This document shows, one piece after another, positions 57,344-64,000 of a stretch of DNA of 64,000 nt. Made by a program: the position numbers and the translations under genes. The DNA lies in assembly GCA_028871525.1 (NCBI GenBank), contig JAGWMX010000001.1, positions 27,529-91,528 of the forward strand, written 5' to 3'. Each line of letters starts with the position of its first letter. Position 1 is the first letter of the stretch. Under the pieces are notes generated by a model. The model was not told where the DNA came from. It did not search any database and was given only the letters and a program-made list of their open reading frames with translations. Source of the DNA: Gammaproteobacteria bacterium (GTDB lineage: Bacteria > Pseudomonadota > Gammaproteobacteria > Nevskiales > Nevskiaceae).

Positions 57344-58297
57344 CCCCGCCGGCGCCGGCGCGGCACCGACGCGGATATCGCCGCTGACGGTCTTGATCGA
57401 CACCTGTGCGCTGCCGTTGCCGTAGCGACCCTGAGCCCGGCGATGGCGATCGTCGAACTGCAGCGGCACGGCGGTACCGATATCGCCGCTGACGGTGGAC
57501 AGCGTCAGCGTCGCGCCGCTGCCGCCGGTCAGGTGCAAGCCGACGTCGCCAGACACGGTCGACAGCTTCACCCGCGCTTCGGGCGCCGGCTGCAAACGCA
57601 CCTGCAGATCCCCGGATACGCTGCCGGCCGAAAGCTCGGTCACGGTTCCGGCCTCAAGCCGAATATCACCGGAAGCGGTCTGCAGATTCACCCGACCGCC
57701 GATCCCGTACAGGCGCAAATCGCCGCTGGCGGTCGAAATCCGGGTTTCGTCCGTAGCCGGGTCGCGGACATGGACGTCGCCGCTGGCGGTCTTGATCACC
57801 AGTTTGGTGCCGGAGCTCTCGATCCAGACGTCGCCGCTGGCGGTGTCGGCCGACAGCGGGCCGCTCAAACCGCGCACGCGCAAATCGGCGCTGCCGGCAT
57901 GGAACTCCAGTGCCACCGCGGCCGGCAGCTGCAGGACTAAATGCGTTCCCGAACGACTTCCGGTGTGCAACAACGCGTGCAGCCAGCCGCGCCAACCGAC
58001 CGCGGAGCCGACCACCTGCAGTCGCAAATGCCGTGCATCACCATCGACCTGTAGCTGCCGACCGGGCGCGAGCCGCCCGCTGAGCCGCAAACCGGCGGCA
58101 CCGTTGTCGCCGCTGATTTCGACGTCGCCGGAAGGCACCTCGACGCGCAGGCTGGCCCCGGCATCCAACGGCAAGCTGCGCGACACCGTCGTCGCCGTCG
58201 GTTCGGCGGCGTGGCTGCAGGCGGCGATCGACAACGAGGCTGCCGCGGCCAGCGCGCGCAGGCTGGCGACGTGACAAAACCGGTGAACGGCACTCAT
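57257..58297 (-). CDS. DUF4097-type beta-helix lipoprotein
   Basis: The 346-residue protein has a lipoprotein signal with lipobox SIAAC. Nine short repeats of the form xxSGDxxx follow ([72 protein letters not shown]), typical of DUF4097 parallel beta-helix or adhesin-like proteins. The last 28 residues come from sequence antisense to the end of purH and look unrelated. Function unknown; probably a cell-envelope structural or adhesive protein. Confidence 0.8.
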   Translation of the reverse strand: MSAVHRFCHVASLRALAAAASLSIAACSHAAEPTATTVSRSLPLDAGASLRVEVPSGDVEISGDNGAAGLRLSGRLAPGRQLQVDGDARHLRLQVVGSAVGWRGWLHALLHTGSRSGTHLVLQLPAAVALEFHAGSADLRVRGLSGPLSADTASGDVWIESSGTKLVIKTASGDVHVRDPATDETRISTASGDLRLYGIGGRVNLQTASGDIRLEAGTVTELSAGSVSGDLQVRLQPAPEARVKLSTVSGDVGLHLTGGSGATLTLSTVSGDIGTAVPLQFDDRHRRAQGRYGNGSAQVSIKTVSGDIRVGAAPAPAGSVSEMPDAGQRHRHAVLIGRDGHFLVAY

Positions 58298-58408
58298 CGA
58301 TGGACTCCGATGTGGGCTCTTTGTGCTTGGATGCCGCCGGCCCCGGCAGCGGATGCAGTCAGGACCGCGCACGGGCGATAATGACGCAACCTCCGCACCC
58401 CCGATCCG

Positions 58409-59170
58409 ATGCACGCGTTCGATGTCGGTACCTCGCTGCTCTCCAGCAGCCTGCGCGGCTGGCGCGGGACCGGTGCGTTCGCACCGGCGCAGCGCCAGCC
58501 GGAACGGCTGCTGGAACTGTACGAATTCGAGGCCTGCCCATACTGCCGGCGCGTACGCGAGGCGTTGACCGCTCTCGATCTCGACGCCCTGATTTACCCT
58601 TGTCCGGCCGGCGGCCAGCGGTTTCGTCCGCATGTCGTCGAACTCGGCGGCAAATCGCAGTTTCCATTGCTGCTGGATCCGAACACCGACACGCGCCTGT
58701 ACGAATCGGGCGACATCATCGACTACCTGGCGCGCAGATACGACGGGCACGCGCCGCGCCTGCCGGCGCCATTGGTCGGCATTACGCAGCTCAGCGGTGG
58801 GCTGGCGACGATTGCCCGCGGCCTGCGCGGCGCCGGCGCGCGGCCGTCGCGTGCGCCGGCACAGCCGCTCGAACTTTACGGCTTCGAGTCCAGCCCCTAC
58901 ACGCGGCTGGTGCGCGAAGTGCTGTGCGAGCTGGAGCTGCCCTACATCTCCCGCAGCGCCGGCAAAGCGAGCTGGCGCGACATCGGTCCGCCAGGCTTGC
59001 GCCGACGACTGTTTCCGAACGCCCCGGTACGCGGCCGCAACCGCCGCCGTCTGCTGGCAGCGACCGGCCGCGTGCAGCTACCGTATCTGGTCGATCCGAA
59101 TCGCGACATGCGGTTGTTCGAATCGGCGGCGATCATCGGCTATCTGCAGCGCGAGTACGCGGCCGGATAG
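58409..59170 (+). CDS. protein with two tandem glutaredoxin/GST N-terminal domains
   Basis: The 253-residue protein repeats one fold twice. The first copy (about 35-120) has LELYEFEACPYCRRVREALT with an intact CPYC, then QFPLLLDPNTDTRLYESGDI. The second (about 150-250) has LELYGFESSPYTRLVREVLC, where both redox Cys are replaced (SPYT), then QLPYLVDPNRDMRLFESAAI. No helical GST C-domain is present. One half may be catalytic and the other a glutathione-binding partner. It stands alone between the lipoprotein and LysE genes. Confidence 0.85.
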   Translation: MHAFDVGTSLLSSSLRGWRGTGAFAPAQRQPERLLELYEFEACPYCRRVREALTALDLDALIYPCPAGGQRFRPHVVELGGKSQFPLLLDPNTDTRLYESGDIIDYLARRYDGHAPRLPAPLVGITQLSGGLATIARGLRGAGARPSRAPAQPLELYGFESSPYTRLVREVLCELELPYISRSAGKASWRDIGPPGLRRRLFPNAPVRGRNRRRLLAATGRVQLPYLVDPNRDMRLFESAAIIGYLQREYAAG

Positions 59171-59209
59171 GGTCGCAGGTCGCGATGGATTGCGGCTGAA
59201 GCGGCGTCG

Positions 59210-59860
59210 GTGAGCGACTTCGCCGGCCAGGTTTCATTGTTCGCCGCGGTGGCGGCGGCACACCTGCTCGCGGTGATCAGCCCGGGACCGGACTTCGCCC
59301 TGATCCTGCGCAACACCGCCGCCGGCGGCCGCCGCGCGGGCCTATGGACTGCTGCCGGAATCGGCAACGGCGTGCTGATCCACGTCGGCTACGGCCTGTT
59401 TGGTCTCGGCTTGGTCGCCGCTGCACTGCCCTGGCTGCTGCCGATCCTGAGTTGGGTCGGCGCGGCGGTGCTGGCGATGCTCGGCTGGCAAGCGTTGCGG
59501 GCACAACCCGCCGGCGCACCGCGAGCAGCCGGAACGGTCCGACGGCACAGCTATTATCTGCAGGGCCTGGCAACCAACACCTTCAATCCAAAGGCGGTGG
59601 TGTTCTTCGTCGCGCTGTTCACCGCAGTAATCGGCGGCCGCGCGCAGCTTTGGCTCAAGCTGGCGCTGGCGTTGTGGCTGCCGCTGACAACTTTCGCTTG
59701 GTTCGCACTACTGGCGCTGCTGCTCGGTCAGCTAAGGCTACGGGCGCGGCTGGCGCTGGCCGCCCCGCTGCTGGCGCGGGCGATGGGTTTGGTGATGCTG
59801 TCGCTGGCGGTGATGCTAGCAGCTTCGGCGATCGCTGCGCGCGGGGTCGCCGCCGGCTAA
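59210..59860 (+). CDS. LysE/RhtB-family amino acid exporter
   Basis: The 216-residue protein has six hydrophobic helices and the LysE family motif AVISPGPDFALILRNTAAGG after the first helix, and NTFNPKAVVFFVALF. Members export amino acids or homoserine lactones; the substrate is not known. GTG 59210 is used. Its end overlaps the convergent His-rich gene by 4 nt. Confidence 0.9.
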   Translation: MSDFAGQVSLFAAVAAAHLLAVISPGPDFALILRNTAAGGRRAGLWTAAGIGNGVLIHVGYGLFGLGLVAAALPWLLPILSWVGAAVLAMLGWQALRAQPAGAPRAAGTVRRHSYYLQGLATNTFNPKAVVFFVALFTAVIGGRAQLWLKLALALWLPLTTFAWFALLALLLGQLRLRARLALAAPLLARAMGLVMLSLAVMLAASAIAARGVAAG

Positions 59861-60336
59861 ACTTCCAACGGCTCACCGACCGCGGATTTCGCACGGGACA
59901 GATTGGCGCCAAACTGTTTCGCGATGCGCCGGCGATGGATCACCATGACTTTGGGGGCCCGGCGCTCGCCGTGCTCGTGCACGCCGCGGTGCGGCTGACC
60001 GTGACCGTGATGATCGCCGGCCGGCTCGTCGGCATCTCCACGGCCGAGCAGTTCGCGCAGCCGTACCGGGTCGATACGCAGATAAGCCGAGATGTGCGTC
60101 AACACCCGGCGCACGTGAAACCGCTGGCCACGCGGCATCAGAAACGAGCCCAGCTCCGCCGCGACCCCCTCACGACAGCCAAGCTCCGCAGCCACCGCAG
60201 CGGCCGAAAACGGCTCGCCGCGCATTCGCTCAAGTTCGGCGGCGACCGTCTGCTCTGCGAGCTGGGCTTCCGCGGACAATAACCGCGCCGGGGCCGGCTC
60301 CGCATGTCGGGATAATCTTAATTTGGGGCGATTCAT
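59857..60336 (-). CDS. hypothetical protein with helical N-terminal region and His-rich segment
   Basis: The 159-residue protein is not recognised. It has a basic start, a helical middle (AELERMRGEPFSAAAVAAEL, then a helix-turn-helix-like GCREGVAAELG) and a His-rich stretch (DHHGHGQPHRGVHEHGE, about residues 108-124), followed by a basic tail. AGGAGA lies 8 nt before the ATG, supporting translation. It follows the MerR-type regulator by 45 bp on the same strand. Metal binding by the His cluster is plausible but untested. Confidence 0.6.
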   Translation of the reverse strand: MNRPKLRLSRHAEPAPARLLSAEAQLAEQTVAAELERMRGEPFSAAAVAAELGCREGVAAELGSFLMPRGQRFHVRRVLTHISAYLRIDPVRLRELLGRGDADEPAGDHHGHGQPHRGVHEHGERRAPKVMVIHRRRIAKQFGANLSRAKSAVGEPLEV

Positions 60337-60381
60337 CGACTCATCTCCTGCTCTGGGCGGCCGTCAATGGCCGCCGGTGTC

Positions 60382-61308
60382 CTACAGTGTCAGACCTTCA
60401 TGCAGCAATACGCGTTCCAGCCCCTGCTCCATGATGCAGCGCGCGCCACCCGCGGCTTTCGCCAGCATCGCGTGCAGGGTGGCATCGGCATCGTCGCGGT
60501 TTTCACAACCGGCGCTGTAGGCCTCGAACGCGTTCAACGCCGTCAGCAGATCGGCTAAATGACGCGGGCATTGGCACTCCACCGAAGTCTGGCGGCCAAG
60601 CAGGCGCGCCAACTGCGTGTCGGTATAGCGCCGCTGCGGAGGTGATGGCGCCAGAATCGCGTCGTTGTCCGCGGCAGACGGCTGGCGGCATTGCTGCAGG
60701 CACAGCCGCTCGAGCTGCTCCGGCTCAAGCGGTCCGCGCACCGCGCAGAGGCCGGCACGTTCGAGTTGCTCCAGCGCCGCCGGGCTGGCGAAGCGGTAGA
60801 TCACGATCAGCCGACTGGCGGTCGTTCGACCACGCAAAGCCACCAGCCGGCGCACCGTCTCCGGCAGCAGCGAGGCCTCCTCGATCAGCACTGCGTCGCA
60901 ACCGGGGGCGCCGCCGTCGAACTGTTCCAGCGACGCGAAGCGCGCAACCACGCGCGCCGGTCCGGCCAGCACCGCGGACGGACATCGGGCCGACAGTGTC
61001 GGTCCGATCAAGACCACCGCCAGCTCTGGCAGCACGTCACCGCCGGCATTGCGCGGCAACGTCCGCCGTAACCTCTTTTCCAGATCCTCGCTGCTGATAT
61101 CGTAAATCGTGCCGATCGGGAAACCCGCCTCCACCGCCCGCTTGAGCAGGCAGATGCGCTCGATGTCGGCGTCGCTATACAGCCGGCCGCCCTTGACGGT
61201 GCGTTCCGGAAGAACAGCGCCGTAACGCCGCTCCCAGACACGCAGCGTGGCCTCCGGCACTCCGGTCAAACGGGCCACTGCGCCAATCCGGAACCTCGCT
61301 TTCGACAT
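60382..61308 (-). CDS. MerR-family regulator with C-terminal effector-like domain
   Basis: The 308-residue protein has an N-terminal MerR winged helix (FRIGAVARLTGVPEATLRVW, ERRYGAVLPERTVKGGRLYS). A middle region lacks the usual cobalamin-binding DxHxxG motif. The C-terminal domain contains ECQCPRHLADLLTALNAFEA and ENRDDADATLHAMLAKA, remembered from long MerR proteins of gammaproteobacteria. The effector is unknown. Dyad GACAAaatcTTGTC lies just upstream of the start. Confidence 0.82.
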   Translation of the reverse strand: MSKARFRIGAVARLTGVPEATLRVWERRYGAVLPERTVKGGRLYSDADIERICLLKRAVEAGFPIGTIYDISSEDLEKRLRRTLPRNAGGDVLPELAVVLIGPTLSARCPSAVLAGPARVVARFASLEQFDGGAPGCDAVLIEEASLLPETVRRLVALRGRTTASRLIVIYRFASPAALEQLERAGLCAVRGPLEPEQLERLCLQQCRQPSAADNDAILAPSPPQRRYTDTQLARLLGRQTSVECQCPRHLADLLTALNAFEAYSAGCENRDDADATLHAMLAKAAGGARCIMEQGLERVLLHEGLTL

Positions 61309-61319
61309 GGCTTTTTCTA

Positions 61320-61333
61320 GACAAAATCTTGTC
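61320..61333. promoter_or_regulatory. dyad upstream of the MerR-type gene
   Basis: GACAA and TTGTC are exact inverted repeats with a 4 bp spacer, 11 bp before the ATG. A TACTAT hexamer on the minus strand lies just beyond it (61342-61337), giving a possible -10. The placement fits autoregulation. Confidence 0.4.
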
Positions 61334-61519
61334 GATAGTATCTCACAACCACCTGCAGATAAAAAGCAGTGCAGCTGGCCCAGACAGCAAAATGCAAATA
61401 AAGTTTTTATTATTCAATAATATAAATAATTAATCCTGGTGCATGGCGCAAACACAAAACTGTATTTGCCAGTGCAGCGTTCGCCTGCGCATATTTCTAT
61501 ACATTACGTTGACAAATAC

Positions 61520-61548
61520 TTGACGGCACTCGAACCGGGGATTTAAAC
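61520..61548 (+). promoter_or_regulatory. candidate promoter of the small RNA
   Basis: TTGACG (61520-61525) and TTAAAC (61543-61548) are 17 bp apart. A second TTGACA lies at 61509-61514. The upstream 61385-61440 is strongly AT-rich (runs such as AATAAAGTTTTTATTATTC), which could act as an UP element and is exceptional in this GC-rich window. Confidence 0.55.
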
Positions 61549-61554
61549 TTCGCC

Positions 61555-61626
61555 CTGTTTCGTGTTGAGCTCCCAGCCCCCCCTGGGGCCTTCCTGCGGC
61601 GCTGAGTCTCTCGGCGCCGCTTTTTT
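61555..61626 (+). ncRNA. candidate small RNA with a C6 hairpin loop
   Basis: A transcript from the promoter at 61520-61548 would run about 70 nt to the intrinsic terminator. It contains a first hairpin CCCAG-CCCCCC-CTGGG (61572-61587), with a loop of six C, and then the terminator stem. No start codon or frame is supported. C-rich loops are known in sRNAs that pair with G-rich ribosome sites, for example Xanthomonas sX13. The adjacent region 61309-61519 holds no other gene. Confidence 0.6.
61596..61626 (+). terminator. intrinsic terminator of the small RNA
   Basis: GCGGCGCTGAG pairs with CTCGGCGCCGC over 11 bp (one G-T pair) around a 3 nt loop, followed directly by TTTTTT (61621-61626). On the minus strand there is no T run, so it does not serve the convergent ATPase gene. 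Confidence 0.9.
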
Positions 61627-61650
61627 ATGCGTCTCACATGGCGGGCGTTC

Positions 61651-63999
61651 TTAGCTATCGATCGAGATGCGACGCAGGCGCAAAGCGTTGCTGACGACCG
61701 AGACCGAAGACAGGCTCATCGCCAGCGCCGCAATCATCGGCGACAGCAGCAAACCCAGCCACGGATACAGCACGCCGGCCGCCAATGGCACGCCGACGCT
61801 GTTGTAGACGAAGGCGAAAAACAGGTTCTGGCGGATGTTGACCAGGGTGGCCCTGGACAACCGGATCGCCCGCAGGATGGCGCGCAGATCACCCTTGACC
61901 AACGTCACTTGAGCCGTCTCCATCGCCACGTCGGTACCGGTGCCCATGGCAATGCCGACGTCGGCGACCGCCAGCGCCGGCGCATCATTGACGCCGTCGC
62001 CGGCCATCGCCACTTGCCGCCCCTGCGCCTTCAGGCGCTGCACCTCGCGCGCCTTATCCTGTGGCGACGCTTCGGCGATCACCGCATCGAGCGGCAGCCT
62101 GGCCGCGACCGCCTCGGCCGTGCCGCGCGCGTCGCCGGTGGCCATCACCACCCGCAAGCCGGCGCGGTGCAACGCTTCGAGTGCGGCGGGCGTGCTCGGC
62201 TTGATCGGGTCGGTCACCGCCAACTGCGCGGCCGGCTTGCCGCCGACGGCCAGAAACATCACCGTGGCGCCGTCACGGCGCAGCGCCTCGGCGTCTTCGT
62301 CCCAGCCTGCGGCGGCGGCGCCTTCATCATCCATCAGCGCGGCATTGCCCAAGGCGACGCGGCGACCGGCGACCGTGCCGACCACGCCTTTACCGGTGAT
62401 TGACTTGAAATCCTCGACCTTGACGATCGCCACGCCACCAGCGGACGCCGCCGCCAGCACCGCCCGCGCCAACGGATGTTCGCTGCCGGCCTCGAGTGCG
62501 GCGGCAAGCTTCAATGCCTCGCTTTTATCGAAAGCCTGGTACGGAAAAACATCGGTCAGCGCCGGCTTGCCCTCGGTGATGGTGCCGGTTTTGTCGATCA
62601 CCAGCGTATCGATGTCGCGCAGCGCCTCGATCGCGGCGGCGTCGCGGAACAGCACGCCGGCCTGCGCACCGCGACCGCTGGCAACCATGATCGAGATCGG
62701 CGTCGCCAAGCCGAGCGCGCATGGGCAGGCAATGATCAGCACCGACACTGCCGCGATCAGCGCGTGAGCCAGCGCCGGCGGCGGACCGAACGCGGCCCAG
62801 GCGACGAAACTGATCGCCGCCACCGTCACCACCGCCGGCACGAACCAGGCGGCGACACGGTCGGCGATCCGTTGCGCCGGTGCCTTCGAGCGCTGTGCCT
62901 GCGCCACCAGCGCCACGATCTGGGAAAGCATGGTTTCCGCGCCGACTTTTTCAGCGCGCAGCAGCAGGCTGCCGTCCTGGTTGACGGTGCCGGCGGTCAC
63001 GCCATCGCCGGCGCGCTTTTGCACCGGCAGCGGTTCCCCGGTCAGCATCGATTCGTCGACGTGGCTGGCGCCCGCGGTGACCACGCCGTCCACCGGCACT
63101 TTCTCGCCCGGGCGCACACGCAGGATGTCGCCGTGCTGCACTTCATCCAGCGGCACGTCCTGCTCGTGTCCGTCGCGGACGCGGCGCGCGGTCTTCGGCG
63201 CCAACCCCAGCAGTGCCTTGATCGCACTGCCGGTGCGCTTGCGTGCGCGCAGTTCCAGAAAGTCGCCGAGCATCACCAGGGCGACGATGGTCGCCGCCGA
63301 CTCGAAATAAACCCCCACCTGGCCGTGGGCGTCCCGAAACGCCGCCGGGAATAGCGCCGGCGCCAGGAAAGCGATCAGGCTGTAGGCCCAGGTCACGCCC
63401 ACCCCAATCGAGATCAGCGTGTACATGTTCGGGCTGCGGCAAGTCAGGCTGCGCCAGCCGCGGATGAAGAAGCCGGACCCGCCCCACAGCACCACGACGC
63501 TGGCCAGCAACGCCTCCATCCAGCCCAGCGGCGCACGCCAGGCGTCGGGCCATGCGAAGCCGACGTGCGGCGCCATCGCGATCGCCAGCACCGGAAAGGT
63601 CAGCGCGGCAGAAATCCACAGCCGCCGTCCCAGCGTCCTTACTTCGCCGTCGTCAGTCTCGGCGCCGGGCAGCAGCGGCTCCAGGGCCATGCCGCATTTC
63701 GGGCAATCACCTGGACCCTCCTGCTGCACTTCCGGGTGCATCGGGCAGGTGTAAACCGCGCCGCTCGGCGCCGGCGTCACGGCAGGCCGGTCATCGAGGT
63801 ACTGCGCCGGTCCGACGACGAATTTCTCGCGGCAACGGGTCGAGCAAAAATGGTAACGGCGACCGTCGTGCTCGGCGCTGTGCCTGGGGTGTTCCGGAGC
63901 GATGACCATGCCGCAAACCGGGTCGCGGCGGCCGGCTTCGACCTCGCGCCGGCGCGCCCGGGTCAACACCGTCTGCGGATCGGCCGCGAATTTAGCCTT
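61651..63999 (-). CDS. copA: copper-type P1B ATPase with N-terminal YHS and heavy-metal-binding domains (5' end at window edge)
   Basis: At least 772 residues are visible from GTG 63969, and the frame stays open to the window edge, so a few or many residues may be missing. A YHS domain ([24 protein letters not shown]) is followed by a metal-binding motif ([20 protein letters not shown]). The ATPase core has eight helices, CPC in [19 protein letters not shown]-type phosphorylation [16 protein letters not shown] in [14 protein letters not shown] and [12 protein letters not shown]. It exports Cu(I) or related ions. The symbol is by similarity. No HMA domain is seen in the visible part. Confidence 0.92.
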   Translation of the reverse strand, partial: KAKFAADPQTVLTRARRREVEAGRRDPVCGMVIAPEHPRHSAEHDGRRYHFCSTRCREKFVVGPAQYLDDRPAVTPAPSGAVYTCPMHPEVQQEGPGDCPKCGMALEPLLPGAETDDGEVRTLGRRLWISAALTFPVLAIAMAPHVGFAWPDAWRAPLGWMEALLASVVVLWGGSGFFIRGWRSLTCRSPNMYTLISIGVGVTWAYSLIAFLAPALFPAAFRDAHGQVGVYFESAATIVALVMLGDFLELRARKRTGSAIKALLGLAPKTARRVRDGHEQDVPLDEVQHGDILRVRPGEKVPVDGVVTAGASHVDESMLTGEPLPVQKRAGDGVTAGTVNQDGSLLLRAEKVGAETMLSQIVALVAQAQRSKAPAQRIADRVAAWFVPAVVTVAAISFVAWAAFGPPPALAHALIAAVSVLIIACPCALGLATPISIMVASGRGAQAGVLFRDAAAIEALRDIDTLVIDKTGTITEGKPALTDVFPYQAFDKSEALKLAAALEAGSEHPLARAVLAAASAGGVAIVKVEDFKSITGKGVVGTVAGRRVALGNAALMDDEGAAAAGWDEDAEALRRDGATVMFLAVGGKPAAQLAVTDPIKPSTPAALEALHRAGLRVVMATGDARGTAEAVAARLPLDAVIAEASPQDKAREVQRLKAQGRQVAMAGDGVNDAPALAVADVGIAMGTGTDVAMETAQVTLVKGDLRAILRAIRLSRATLVNIRQNLFFAFVYNSVGVPLAAGVLYPWLGLLLSPMIAALAMSLSSVSVVSNALRLRRISIDS

Positions 64000-64000
64000 G

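Noticed and set aside
61627..61650. The hairpin at 61596 as terminator for the copper ATPase
   Set aside because: On the minus strand no T run follows the stem, so it fits the plus-strand RNA only.

Overview
The window is chromosomal DNA of high G+C content, almost completely coding, from a gammaproteobacterium. Gene orders such as pilSR beside sucCD, miaB-ybeZ-ybeY-corC, rsmI/lpoA-yraN-diaA, petABC-sspA-sspB, aroQ-accB-accC-prmA and fis-purH suggest a Xanthomonadales/Nevskiales-like lineage. This placement is inferred from gene content and synteny only. No rRNA, tRNA, CRISPR array, prophage or complete insertion sequence was seen.

Layout: 1-2282 carries the start of nadE and sucDC on the minus strand. 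2663-5651 is the PilS/PilR two-component pair. 5782-10956 holds a bile-acid-symporter-like carrier, uvrA and a YajR-like MFS protein. 10976-23227 is a molybdenum/formate module: moaB, a TonB-dependent receptor, the soluble NAD-linked formate dehydrogenase operon (fdsGBA, fdhD, fdsD), the remnant of an oxalate/formate antiporter, a divergent ModE/FdsR-like regulator and mobA. It lies between the MFS gene and ssb, which are often neighbours. 24164-28487 holds a PBP4-type carboxypeptidase, a small Cys-containing membrane-anchored protein and a second TonB receptor. 28615-35512 holds a quinone oxidoreductase, miaB-ybeZ-ybeY-corC and two DUF genes. 35714-43274 holds rmuC, an MFS exporter, and rsmI divergent from lpoA-yraN-diaA-FAD oxidase. 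43350-50297 holds sspBA, the cytochrome bc1 operon and a NarL-type two-component pair. 50388-57343 holds cutA, a stand-alone DsbD alpha domain, a TlpA-like thioredoxin, aroQ-accBC-prmA and fis-purH. 57257-64000 ends with a beta-helix lipoprotein, a tandem glutaredoxin/GST protein, LysE, a His-rich protein, a MerR regulator, a candidate small RNA and a copper-type P1B ATPase.

The most unusual content lies between genes. Family R1 is an about 200 bp element with imperfect TATTGA.. terminal inverted repeats, present in four copies; one interrupts the fds operon, one supplies the stop codon of rmuC and one lies just upstream of fis. Family R2 is the GTCATTGCGAGG-type palindromic repeat at four loci; at three of them the downstream gene reads out of the repeat end in the same frame. 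R3 is one 273 bp element made of two long nested hairpins, next to ssb. A predicted RNA of about 70 nt with a C6 hairpin loop and a strong terminator lies between the MerR gene and the copper ATPase. Other points are three 18 bp tandem repeats in front of the sensor kinase, a symmetrical -10 element between rsmI and lpoA, and an OFA antiporter reduced to its two ends.
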